Positions 14,389 to 21,658 of a DNA stretch of 23,957 nt are shown here, piece after piece. A program made the translations under genes and the position numbers. Under the pieces are notes generated by a model, which did no database searches, was not told the DNA's origin, and saw only the letters and a list, made by a program, of their open reading frames with translations. The stretch is from Nitrospirota bacterium. Lineage in GTDB: Bacteria; Nitrospirota_A; Leptospirillia; Leptospirillales; Leptospirillaceae. The stretch lies in NCBI GenBank assembly GCA_027335985.1, contig DAHWGX010000062.1:1-23957 (forward strand). The letters run 5' to 3'. Numbering within the stretch: the first letter of the stretch is position 1; each line of letters opens with the position of its first letter.

Positions 14389-17300
14389 TGCGCTCCCCCT
14401 GTTTTGGGGGAGCCGGAACAGAGAATCTTGACTGGTCCTCAATTTTCGCCAGTTTTGAAATCGATGTTCCCGCCAATCCCCGTCGTCATGGCCCCTGTCC
14501 GGTTTGTGGCGGGAAAGACAGGTTCCGGTTCGATGACCGGAATGGATCCGGATCCTGGTTTTGCAACCAAGGGGATCTCCATCCCCTTGGAAAACAGGCT
14601 GGGGACGGGTTTGCGCTTGTCGCCGACTTTTTTAACATCGGGTACCGTGAAGCCGCAACAAAAGTTCGGGAAGTTTCAGGAGAACCAGTCCGGTCCACGG
14701 ATAGAAAAAATCCACGCCCCCTCACCCTGGACAAGCAAAATCAAGAAAAAATCTCCCGGATTCTGAAGAACTCGGTTCGTCTTGATGAGATCGACAAAAA
14801 CTCAAGACACATGCTCTTGTCCGGAAAAATTGCCGTCCAAAAATATCTTCAAAGCCGTGAACTCCCTGAACTCCTTCCGGCAGAAGCCCGCCTTGCCGTC
14901 TGTCCGGACGGGTACGACCTGATCGTCCCTTTGACCAGCGACCGCGAGGTGCCCTCACTCCATATAACCTCATTGACCGCCGACGGTAGCAAGAGGCCCC
15001 TGTCTTGGACCGGAGGATCCTGCCGATACACCATGGGTCCTCTCTCCGGTTCTTATTCCTCTCTCCCAGGCGCAGATGAGCAAATCTCCGTTCCGGGTTT
15101 CCCCGGCGTCCGCTTTTATGCCCTCGGTGAAGGTTTGGAAACTGTTATTTCCGGACGGCTGCTGACCGGCTGGCCTTCTATTTTTGCCGTCAATGCGAAC
15201 GGTATCAAATCTTTTCTCGACTGTAAGGACACCCTCGCCATCTTCCAAAATTCCGGATTCGGCCTGGCAATTCTGGTCGACCGCGACAAATCCGGAGCGG
15301 GACAAAAAGCCGGGGCGTCCCTCGCCCGGCGAGCGAAAGAGGCCGGGATCCCTGTCCTCTTTCTTGTTCCCCCGGCTCTTGTCAAGGGGGGAGCGAAGTC
15401 CGCGGATTGGAACGATGCGCTTGTAGAACTCGGCGAAGAGGGCGCAAAGGCGGCTCTCTCTCTTGCGATGCAAAGAAGCGAGGAAGAACTTTCGAAAGTC
15501 GAGGGCGGGCAAATCCTCCCGATCGACAAGAGCCGGGAGACGGATACTGCTCCAGTCCTGGCCAACCGGATCCAGCTTGGCGAATCGACGATTTCGACAA
15601 GAGTCCTTGTTCGCAATTTTCTCGACGGGCGGGAGGACGCTCCGACACTTGCCGAAATTGCTACGGGGACCGGGAAGTCTCGTATCCTCGGAGATCTTTC
15701 GAGAGACCATCTGTACCTGGGAGATCCGCTTGTCACTGTTACTCCAACAAAATCGTTGTCAGCGGAGGCTTCTGGGAAATCAGGTGGCCTCTTCCGGGAA
15801 GGACGGACAGACGACCCGATCCGGGCCGGTCATTGCCTCATGTATCCCGAGGTCGTGCCCTACGCCGAAGCCTGGCGCTCCATCGTCGCCCATAAATGCG
15901 CCTCCTGCGTTCACGGCCTTGCGGCCATGGCGGTCTCGCGGGGAGAGATGCCCGAAACCGCTCCCTGCGCATATATCCTCCACGTGCAGGACTCCCGGCA
16001 ATCCCCTGTCGTTGCGACGACGGCAGCCATGCTCGAAGGAGATCCCAATCTGACCTCCACGCGCTCCGGGGAGCGAAGAAAGGTGATTTTAGACGATTGC
16101 GGAGAATTGTCGGACCATCGGTCCGTCCACGGCGGACACGTTTCATCGTGGATCCGCGCGGCAAATCATTCAATCCGACTCGATCAGGCAAAAATTGCCG
16201 CGGGGGAAACTGCGGACGGGGACGCATCCCGGCAAGAACGCATCGAGGCGACGCGCTCGCTCCTTCCGCATCTTGAGGCCCTTTCAAGACTTCTTTCCGA
16301 CCATCCTTCCGAAGACCAGACGCGGATCGGTCCGGAAAGCTGGACTGAGTTTTCCAAACTCGTCAAATCGTCAGAATTGAAATGGCTGGACGGGACCAGC
16401 GCAGAAGCGATTTATCGTGATATCGAAGGGAAAGTGGAAATCCCGCTGCGGACTCTAAAAGTATTGGGAGAAGCGATCGAACGGGGGACCGCCTGGGTAC
16501 GAAAGTCCATTCTTCATTTCGCCACGGGAACGGAAGCTTTCAGAGCGATTCGGAATGGGGCACTGATTCTCGACGCGACTCCCTCCCTCGCCGTCAAGTC
16601 GGTCGTCGAGGCGCTGGGCGGGACCCGGACGGCGATCTACACGGAGCAACCCTCCCTGAGAAATCGCCTGATCGTTTCGGGCAACCATGGAAAAACCGCG
16701 TGTTCCCCGGACAGTCCCTCGTTCGCCAGGGAAAGGATTCATTTTCTAAACACGGTAAAAGATCTGTCCAGCCTTCAAGATGCAAAGAATGTCGCCATTC
16801 TCTCACACAAAGCGTTTGTCGACACCCTCGACGCGCTTCCGGAAATCGAGATCGGGCATTGGGGCCTCCATGACCGGGGGCACAACGACTGGCAAGAGAA
16901 AACGGCGCTTCTCATTTGGGGGGTCCCTCAACTCTCCCCGTCCTCTGCCGAAAGGCAGTATCAGGCCGACCGGCAGGCGGTCATCGAGGCCGGAGGGGAA
17001 CCCTGGCCGAAATGGAACGGCGCTCGAACGGAACGGTGGTATCAGATTCCTGGACAATTTAAGGAGATCCACGCCGCAGGATACGAAGATGAATTTATCG
17101 ATCTCTGGCACCGTGAATGGACGACGGCCCGGCTGGTGCAAGCGATTGGCCGGCTCCGGGCCGTCCGGAGGACCGACGAACCGCTCGAGGTCATCATTCA
17201 CGCCACTTTTCCATTTTCCCAATCGTTCGGATTGGAATTTCATACGGTTGAACGGCCGGATTGGAGGGTGATGCGGGACTACCAGATGAAGCGAAAGGCG

Positions 17301-17753
17301 ATACAGATCGAGAAAGGGATTATCGCCTTTCACTCAACAGGAGGAAAAAGCCGACGGAACGCAAACAGTTGGCTGAAGGAGCACGGGATGGAAGGAATTT
17401 CGAACAACGACTGGCCGGAAATCATGAAAAGCGCAAGCGGTCTTCGACACGAATATAGCTCATTCGCGTCGAAGACCACCCCCGACATATTCGGGAAGGA
17501 TGTGCATTTACTGATTGAAGCCCTCGATCGGTTGGAGGCTTATGCGCTCGGCGATGGAATGACTCTCAGGGATCTGGCCGCGGAGGGGCTTGTCGATCCG
17601 GATCCACTGGAGCGGATCGCCCTGGAAATCCTCCGCGCCTCGGTTAAGGCGGAGAGTAGAGCGGGGCCATTCGGATCCGGAGAAACCAGGGCCATGGTCA
17701 TTGGAGATTCGAGAAACGCTTCCGTTGCGTCTGCCAGGGTTTCCGGTTCGTGA
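14388..17753 (+). CDS. Primase-helicase: zinc ribbon, TOPRIM and SF2-like helicase in one chain
   Basis: 1121 aa. Residues 37-65 are a DNA-primase zinc ribbon as in phage P4 alpha: CPVCGGKDRFRF, then SWFCNQGDLH, then GDGFALV. Residues ~244-330 are a TOPRIM domain: ALGEGLETVISG provides the catalytic Glu, and ILVDRDKSGAGQKAG the DxD motif. The C-terminal half has Walker A ATGTGKS (425-431), a Walker B-like VILDDCGE (~566-573), and RLVQAIGRLRAVRR (~914-927), which resembles helicase motif VI. Such proteins prime and unwind DNA for plasmid or integrative-element replication. The usual P4-type SF3 helicase end is replaced by a different helicase module. It is the second gene of the operon from 13943 and probably the element's replication protein. 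The helicase class is inferred from motifs only. Confidence 0.85.
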   Translation: MRSPCFGGAGTENLDWSSIFASFEIDVPANPRRHGPCPVCGGKDRFRFDDRNGSGSWFCNQGDLHPLGKQAGDGFALVADFFNIGYREAATKVREVSGEPVRSTDRKNPRPLTLDKQNQEKISRILKNSVRLDEIDKNSRHMLLSGKIAVQKYLQSRELPELLPAEARLAVCPDGYDLIVPLTSDREVPSLHITSLTADGSKRPLSWTGGSCRYTMGPLSGSYSSLPGADEQISVPGFPGVRFYALGEGLETVISGRLLTGWPSIFAVNANGIKSFLDCKDTLAIFQNSGFGLAILVDRDKSGAGQKAGASLARRAKEAGIPVLFLVPPALVKGGAKSADWNDALVELGEEGAKAALSLAMQRSEEELSKVEGGQILPIDKSRETDTAPVLANRIQLGESTISTRVLVRNFLDGREDAPTLAEIATGTGKSRILGDLSRDHLYLGDPLVTVTPTKSLSAEASGKSGGLFREGRTDDPIRAGHCLMYPEVVPYAEAWRSIVAHKCASCVHGLAAMAVSRGEMPETAPCAYILHVQDSRQSPVVATTAAMLEGDPNLTSTRSGERRKVILDDCGELSDHRSVHGGHVSSWIRAANHSIRLDQAKIAAGETADGDASRQERIEATRSLLPHLEALSRLLSDHPSEDQTRIGPESWTEFSKLVKSSELKWLDGTSAEAIYRDIEGKVEIPLRTLKVLGEAIERGTAWVRKSILHFATGTEAFRAIRNGALILDATPSLAVKSVVEALGGTRTAIYTEQPSLRNRLIVSGNHGKTACSPDSPSFARERIHFLNTVKDLSSLQDAKNVAILSHKAFVDTLDALPEIEIGHWGLHDRGHNDWQEKTALLIWGVPQLSPSSAERQYQADRQAVIEAGGEPWPKWNGARTERWYQIPGQFKEIHAAGYEDEFIDLWHREWTTARLVQAIGRLRAVRRTDEPLEVIIHATFPFSQSFGLEFHTVERPDWRVMRDYQMKRKAIQIEKGIIAFHSTGGKSRRNANSWLKEHGMEGISNNDWPEIMKSASGLRHEYSSFASKTTPDIFGKDVHLLIEALDRLEAYALGDGMTLRDLAAEGLVDPDPLERIALEILRASVKAESRAGPFGSGETRAMVIGDSRNASVASARVSGS

Positions 17754-17956
17754 AGCGCCACGATCCAGACATGGATCCGGGAAGGGTCGAGCTTCAGGGT
17801 CTCCGGATCAAGGGCCAGCACGGAGAGAAGGAACGACAAAATGGGCAGTAAAAAACAAGTCCCGAATTTCAAGATTCTTTTCCTGAAGAAGCTGGATCGG
17901 GACGACGCAGCCAAGATCTTGGAAAAAAGGTGTTTAGGCGTGAAGGGTCCGCTCTT
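17754..17956. other. Gap after the primase-helicase
   Basis: No confident gene. Two short plus-strand readings exist: a 26-codon peptide from ATG 17771, and one from ATG 17841 preceded by AGAAGGA that would begin MGSKKQVPNFKILFLKKLDR. The second continues into the antisense of the antitoxin gene, so it is probably not real beyond ~45 codons. Confidence 0.4.
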
Positions 17957-18265
17957 TCATCCGGCGATCGCTTCCCGTAACAGGGCGGGATTCTTCTCGG
18001 CGATCTTGAGAAGAGTTGCCGCGGCTCCCGAGGGTTTTCTACGTCCCTGCTCCCAGTCCTGGAGTGTCCGGACCGAGACCCCCAGAATTTCGGCAAATTC
18101 CACTTGGGAGAGGCCCGTTGCCTGTCGGACGCGGGCGGCCGGAGGAAGTGAGACGGAAACCTTTTTCCCTTTTCCGGACTGGATTTCGCGAACGCCGTCC
18201 AGTACTTCCTGCCAGATGTCCCGGCCCTTTTCCATCTCTTCGAGTTCCTTGTCAGATTTGACCAT
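17957..18265 (-). CDS. higA: HigA-type antitoxin (XRE helix-turn-helix)
   Basis: 102 aa from ATG 18265, with AAGGAGG ten bases upstream. The C-terminal two thirds are an XRE domain of the kind found in HigA antitoxins: VRQATGLSQVEFAEILGVSV, then RTLQDWEQGRRKPSGAAATL, then LLKIAEKNPALL. The N-terminal 35 residues (KELEEMEKGRDIWQEVLDGV) form the partner-binding part. It binds and inhibits the HigB-type RNase and represses the operon. Its start lies inside the toxin gene's last codons (14-bp overlap), in the toxin-first order typical of higBA. Intact. Confidence 0.92.
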   Translation of the reverse strand: MVKSDKELEEMEKGRDIWQEVLDGVREIQSGKGKKVSVSLPPAARVRQATGLSQVEFAEILGVSVRTLQDWEQGRRKPSGAAATLLKIAEKNPALLREAIAG

Positions 18266-18572
18266 TTTCAAACGCCTCCTTCAGTTGCCTGGCGATATGG
18301 GGAGGAAGATTCCCGACTCTGGATTTGGCGTACAGGGTCAGCAACACAACTTCTCCCCGGGTGGTCCGGAGAAAGTAGATCACCCGGACGCCTCCCCGCT
18401 TTCCCGTTCCCGTCCGGATCCACCGGAGCTTCCGAAGGCCGCCGGATCCGGAAATCACGTCTCCCGACTCCGGATTCACCGCGAGGAAGAGCTTCAGTCC
18501 CTCATATTCTTCCTCGGACAGGTAATCGGAAACGAGACGGGAGAAAAGGGAAGATTCAACAATCGTGAACAT
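18252..18572 (-). CDS. higB: HigB/RelE-type toxin
   Basis: 106 aa from ATG 18572. The sequence fits the HigB-like group: FTIVESSLFSRLVSDYLSEE, then LAVNPESGDVISGSGGLRKL, then RWIRTGTGKRGGVRVIYFLR, then VVLLTLYAKSRVGNLPPHIARQLKE. NPE.GDVI.G.GGLRK.R is the standard signature of the group, and the arginines and lysine around KRGGVRVIY are those expected to act on ribosome-bound mRNA. Its role would be to cleave mRNA when the antitoxin is degraded, stabilising the plasmid or element. A 15-bp palindrome just upstream (18583-18597) is the likely HigA operator. Both genes are read opposite to the conjugation operon, between it and the replication operon. Confidence 0.93.
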   Translation of the reverse strand: MFTIVESSLFSRLVSDYLSEEEYEGLKLFLAVNPESGDVISGSGGLRKLRWIRTGTGKRGGVRVIYFLRTTRGEVVLLTLYAKSRVGNLPPHIARQLKEAFENGQI

Positions 18573-18582
18573 AAACCAATGG

Positions 18583-18597
18583 TACGGCATTGCCGTA
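18583..18597. promoter_or_regulatory. Palindromic operator of the higBA operon
   Basis: TACGGCA-T-TGCCGTA is a perfect 7-bp-arm palindrome 11 bases upstream of the toxin start and 25 bases before the divergent gene at 18622. HigA binding here could control both directions. Confidence 0.75.
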
Positions 18598-18621
18598 TCT
18601 AAAGTCAAAAAGGAGAAAAGT

Positions 18622-18972
18622 ATGAACGTTTTTAATTCCGAAACAGATAGAAACATTGTCATCGTCCGAGATGCCCGCACGGGACTTCTGGGGGCGGTCG
18701 TTTGTCCTACGGAAGAATTCTGCTCCGTCGTGTTCGAAAACGGAGAGTGGATCCATTTCGCTGAATCGGAGACATCTCCGATCTCCAGGACGCTCAAAAC
18801 CGATAGAACAATGGCCGACCTCGTGAAAGTCGGCGAAGCGGTTTACGCCCGTCCCCAAATCCCTCCAGGGAAAATTCCCGACGACGCTCAGCAAAAATAT
18901 GTCGAAGCGGCTCTGGGCGCCATCAACGATTTCCGACAAAGATATGTCGAGGCGGCTCCCCCAGAACACTGA
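18622..18972 (+). CDS. Unknown small protein
   Basis: 116 aa from ATG 18622, with AAGGAG eight bases upstream. I do not recognise a family. The N-terminal half (NIVIVRDARTGLLGAVVCPT, then EEFCSVVFENGEWIHFAES) looks like a compact beta-rich domain. The C-terminal half is helical, with a short duplicated stretch, QKYVEAALG and QRYVEAAPP, that is also visible in the DNA. No signal peptide or TM. It stands between the higBA operator and the hairpin/repeat region, divergent from higBA, and may be read from a promoter overlapping the same palindrome. It could be an accessory gene of the plasmid backbone; function unknown. Confidence 0.65.
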   Translation: MNVFNSETDRNIVIVRDARTGLLGAVVCPTEEFCSVVFENGEWIHFAESETSPISRTLKTDRTMADLVKVGEAVYARPQIPPGKIPDDAQQKYVEAALGAINDFRQRYVEAAPPEH

Positions 18973-18982
18973 CGCCCTTCCA

Positions 18983-19032
18983 CGATGCCAGGGACCCGGA
19001 CGACCATTTTTTGGTCGGCCCGGGAGGCATCG
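18983..19032. repeat. Large hairpin downstream of the 18622 gene
   Basis: Outer arms CGATGCC (18983-18989) and GGCATCG (19026-19032) enclose inner arms CCCGG/CCGGG and CGACC/GGTCG around a T-rich loop. The 3' arm can instead pair with the bases after it (AGGCAT-CGA-ATGCCT, 19025-19039), so two mutually exclusive structures exist. It may end transcription of 18622, or be part of a transfer origin. Confidence 0.7.
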
Positions 19033-19084
19033 AATGCCTTATTTCCACCACACCCGATGCACCCTGGGTGGTTTTAACACGCTT

Positions 19085-19152
19085 TCAAACAAAGATTAAA
19101 CAGAATCAAACGTTTTCAAACGAGGTCAAACAAATGTCAAACGTTTTTAAAC
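19085..19152. repeat. Seven TYAAAC repeats in helical phase
   Basis: TCAAAC or TTAAAC starts at 19085, 19096, 19106, 19116, 19126, 19137 and 19147, at steps of 11, 10, 10, 10, 11 and 10 bases. All sites face the same side of the double helix. The array covers the leader and first codons of the next gene. This is the layout of binding-site arrays for plasmid partition/segregation proteins and their autoregulators. Confidence 0.85.
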
Positions 19153-19580
19153 ATGAAGATGGAGAAAGCCCGCTTATCCCATTGCTGAAAAATAAAAAAA
19201 CAGCGTTTGAAGATGGCTCGATCATGCGTCTTCTTCGGAGGGATTTTGACATTGTGTGTCAAGCCAGGAGTGAAGGACTTTCCTGGGCTGAAATTGCCCG
19301 GGCCTTCGGATTTGAAGGAAAGGCGGCACAAGCGAGGTATGCCTTCTTTTATGAGAAGAAACGGAGGGAGAAGAAAGGGATCAAGGCTCCAGAAAAAAAC
19401 GGGAAGGAGGTGATGCCAGCCGCGCCGGCGAAAACCCAAAAAGAACCAACGGTTTTCAGATCGGAAGATAAGCAATCGGCTAGGTCGGCCCCGACGGGCG
19501 GGGTCGTGACGGGAACCAAAACGCCAGATCCAAAAGAAGCGGAACCAAGTGGCTCCAGATGGCGTGAAATCAAATATTAA
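19134..19580 (+). CDS. Small HTH/DNA-binding protein, StbA/ParB-like role by context
   Basis: 148 aa from ATG 19134, with GAGG eight bases upstream. An open frame extends back to 19011, but those codons lie in the hairpin and repeat DNA. Residues ~38-75, FDIVCQARSEGLSWAEIARA then FGFEGKAAQARYAFFYEKKR, form a helix-turn-helix with a basic second helix. The rest (from ~80) is Lys/Pro/Thr-rich and probably disordered. It directly precedes the ParA/StbB-like ATPase gene (13 bases apart), and its own start is embedded in the TYAAAC array. I infer that it binds these repeats, represses its operon and acts as the centromere-binding partner. IncW StbA is the closest analogy in layout; sequence homology to StbA was not shown. 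Confidence 0.65.
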   Translation: MSNVFKHEDGESPLIPLLKNKKTAFEDGSIMRLLRRDFDIVCQARSEGLSWAEIARAFGFEGKAAQARYAFFYEKKRREKKGIKAPEKNGKEVMPAAPAKTQKEPTVFRSEDKQSARSAPTGGVVTGTKTPDPKEAEPSGSRWREIKY

Positions 19581-19593
19581 GAGGAGGGTGAAG

Positions 19594-20310
19594 ATGGGAA
19601 AGGACATTCTGATTGTTCACGGAGATAAAGGTGGGGTTGGAAAATCGACGTATGCCGGACTCGCGATCGATTATCTGATCCAAAAGGGGGATGAGTCCGT
19701 GATCGTCATAGAGGGGGACAAGAAGATCGATGATGTCGCAAGGCGGTATCAAGGAATGGCAGGCGTCACCGGAATGATTGTCGATCTTGCCCGGCCGGAT
19801 TTTTCGGAGGAAGCGATTCTCGGGCTTTTCGAAGAGATCGAGAGGGCCGGGGGAAAAAACGTCGTCATCAATCTTCCCTCAGGCGGATCGAGCACGATTG
19901 ACGCGCAGGCGGAAATCGTCATACCGACAGTCCGGAGCCTTGGCTATGAAGTCTACGTTGCCTGGCTCATCGGGGCCGATGAGGATTCCGTCACACTGGC
20001 CGGGGAATCGGCCATGTGCCGGGAAGCGGACAGAAAGATTGTCGTACTGAATGAAAAGGAAGGAAACCCGGAAAAATTCCCTTGGTGTCAAAGCGGATTC
20101 AGGAAGGAATGGCTGGAATCCGGTGGACTGGAAGGTGTTTTGCCGTGTCTGACGGAGCAGGTGGCGATCAAGGTCCGAAGACTCCCGGGCCGCTATTCAA
20201 ATCTTGAGAGAAGTCCGGAGCTTGTTATCGTCGAGAGGGCATCTGTCTCCCGGTGGGTCAGAAAAGCATGGGAAATGGCGGTGGCCCCGCTTTACGAAGC
20301 CGGGCTGTAA
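19594..20310 (+). CDS. ParA/MinD-superfamily ATPase (StbB-like)
   Basis: 238 aa from ATG 19594, with GAGGAGGG six bases upstream. The N-terminus ILIVHGDKGGVGKSTYAGLA is the deviant Walker A motif KGGVGKS/T of ParA-type ATPases. The following VIVIEGDKKIDDVARRY replaces the usual DxDxQ motif, and NVVINLPSGGSSTID stands where the classic family has the Walker B DxP. These departures recall plasmid StbB/TraL-type ATPases rather than chromosomal ParA. Expected role: positioning or segregation of the plasmid, possibly coordinated with conjugation. It is the second gene of the operon. No N-terminal DNA-binding extension is present. The StbB assignment rests on context and motif deviation. Confidence 0.85.
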   Translation: MGKDILIVHGDKGGVGKSTYAGLAIDYLIQKGDESVIVIEGDKKIDDVARRYQGMAGVTGMIVDLARPDFSEEAILGLFEEIERAGGKNVVINLPSGGSSTIDAQAEIVIPTVRSLGYEVYVAWLIGADEDSVTLAGESAMCREADRKIVVLNEKEGNPEKFPWCQSGFRKEWLESGGLEGVLPCLTEQVAIKVRRLPGRYSNLERSPELVIVERASVSRWVRKAWEMAVAPLYEAGL

Positions 20311-20320
20311 GGTCTTCCAA

Positions 20321-20346
20321 ATGTTGGGGTGATACCACCCCAACAT
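20321..20346 (+). terminator. Strong intra-operon hairpin without T-run
   Basis: ATGTTGGGGTG (20321-20331) pairs perfectly with CACCCCAACAT (20336-20346) over 11 bases around a 4-base loop. It is not followed by T residues, so it is more likely an mRNA stability/processing element or attenuator between the ATPase gene and the next gene than a true terminator. Confidence 0.7.
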
Positions 20347-20366
20347 AATTCCCCAAGGAGAAAACA

Positions 20367-21080
20367 ATGGACGTTGAAAAAGTCTTTGCAAATGTCACTG
20401 GCCGGAAGATGACTCCGGACGAAGTGACCCGATACCTGAAATTCCAGAAGGAATTCGAGGTTCCGGACACGGATCCTACCTGGATGATCTTCGTCTGGTT
20501 TGAATTTTACCAGCGGATCTTCGAACAGCTGCCTTCTTCTATGCGGGCCGAGGCCGAGGTCATCACAAGACAAGTAAAAGAGGCCTCCGCCGCCGTGACG
20601 TCCGCCACCGCCACCGAGGTCAAGGCGGCCAGGGAAAAGGCGGCTCTGGAGATCACAAATCTACGGGAGAAATCGGTAATTGAAATCAACGAAATGAAGG
20701 AGAAGGCCAAGGGCGACATTGCCGCGGCCTTGGGGATAACGCTCAAGGCCGAAATCGGGGAGGCAGTGAATCAACTCCAGAACCAGTCCAAACTCCCCCT
20801 TCACAAAAAATGGCTCATTGGGATGGTGGTGGTTACCGTTGTTTCGCTGGGACTCGGGGGATGGGGGTTCTGGAATTTTTCTGAATACAAGGAAAAGGTT
20901 GGCGAGGCGAAAATATCAGCCGTGCTTGATGCGTCAGGAGATTTTTCACATTTCATGAAGTGCGATAAACCTGGTTGGAAAAAACAGTGGGTTAATAATT
21001 CCGAGGGAAAGAAAATCCTAGCTTGTTACCCATATCCGGATTCAAAAGGAAACATGAACGGATGGATGATCACTCCATGA
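20367..21080 (+). CDS. Coiled-coil membrane protein (StbC-like by position)
   Basis: 237 aa from ATG 20367, with AAGGAG eight bases upstream. The N-terminal ~55 residues (VTGRKMTPDEVTRYLKFQKE, then PTWMIFVWFEFYQRIFEQLP) form a compact domain. Residues ~65-125 are a long Ala/Lys/Glu-rich coiled coil (VTSATATEVKAAREKAALEI...). Residues ~147-170 are one TM helix (WLIGMVVVTVVSLGLGGWGFW). The C-terminal ~65 residues would lie on the other side and include two cysteines (KCDKPGWKKQW, ILACYPYP). Proteins of this shape follow the StbB-type ATPase on several mobilizable plasmids and may anchor the ATPase or transfer complex to the membrane. The exact function is unknown. Confidence 0.7.
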   Translation: MDVEKVFANVTGRKMTPDEVTRYLKFQKEFEVPDTDPTWMIFVWFEFYQRIFEQLPSSMRAEAEVITRQVKEASAAVTSATATEVKAAREKAALEITNLREKSVIEINEMKEKAKGDIAAALGITLKAEIGEAVNQLQNQSKLPLHKKWLIGMVVVTVVSLGLGGWGFWNFSEYKEKVGEAKISAVLDASGDFSHFMKCDKPGWKKQWVNNSEGKKILACYPYPDSKGNMNGWMITP

Positions 21081-21119
21081 CCAGCAAATAACCGGAAAAA
21101 TAGAAGGAGGGAGAATCCC

Positions 21120-21404
21120 ATGAATTTGACTGTTACCCACGTCCATAGAGGCATCGACTTACAGACCGATACGATGATCCGACTGGACAGTCTCGATGCC
21201 ATGATTACGATTTTGCGTGCCGGAATTGAGGGAGATGGAGAGAGTGTTCCTACGGGAACGACTGTCAAAAACTACCTCTTCCATTTGGGACAAGAGGTGG
21301 ATCTGATCCGGCAAAATCTCGACAGAATCTCCTTTCTGGATATTTCGGAGCAAATCGCCGACAACTTGGCAAAATCTGCCCAAGAAGAAAGGAACTTCCG
21401 ATGA
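21120..21404 (+). CDS. Unknown small protein before the coupling-protein gene
   Basis: 94 aa from ATG 21120, with AAGGAGG eight bases upstream, the strongest ribosome binding site of the operon. It is mostly helical, acidic and hydrophilic, without TM or signal peptide: LDSLDAMITILRAGIEGDGE, then VKNYLFHLGQEVDLIRQNLD, then DISEQIADNLAKSAQEERN. No family is recognised. The stop overlaps the next start (ATGA, 21401-21404), so the two small proteins are probably made in equal amounts and may act together. A role at the transfer complex is suggested only by position. Confidence 0.7.
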   Translation: MNLTVTHVHRGIDLQTDTMIRLDSLDAMITILRAGIEGDGESVPTGTTVKNYLFHLGQEVDLIRQNLDRISFLDISEQIADNLAKSAQEERNFR

Positions 21405-21658
21405 ACATACACGAAGCAGATCTTGACAAATTCGAAAAACTGGTAAAGCTCCCTGAAATGCAGGCTCCGGAGGACCTTCAAGAGGTGTACCGGGCAGCAG
21501 ACGGCATTATGGCGGTGAGCTTTATCCTCCTTTCTCCCATTCCGGAAGCCCCTTTTTCCCCGGTGATACAAGAAGGACTTGCCAACGCTGCCCTGTGCCT
21601 CAGCAAGAAGATCCTCGACGATCTGGTCCATATGAAAGAATTTCCGAGGAGAGGATGA
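21401..21658 (+). CDS. Unknown small protein, coupled to the coupling-protein gene
   Basis: 85 aa from ATG 21401. It is helical with a mid-sequence hydrophobic stretch (GIMAVSFILLSPIPEAPFS) that is too short and proline-broken for a clear TM helix. The rest is acidic. The start overlaps the previous stop and its own stop overlaps the start of the coupling-protein gene (ATGATG, 21655-21660). Tight coupling on both sides suggests a partner of the conjugation apparatus. No known family was recognised; it is not an obvious nic-accessory DNA-binding protein because it lacks a basic ribbon-helix-helix. Confidence 0.7.
   Translation: MNIHEADLDKFEKLVKLPEMQAPEDLQEVYRAADGIMAVSFILLSPIPEAPFSPVIQEGLANAALCLSKKILDDLVHMKEFPRRG

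Noticed and set aside
19011..19133. Upstream extension of the small HTH protein
   Set aside because: It would be encoded by the hairpin and repeat DNA and has no ribosome binding site; ATG 19134 is better placed.
19085..19152. CRISPR-like array
   Set aside because: The repeat unit is only 6 bases with a 10-11 base step, there are no spacers of CRISPR length and no cas genes in the window.
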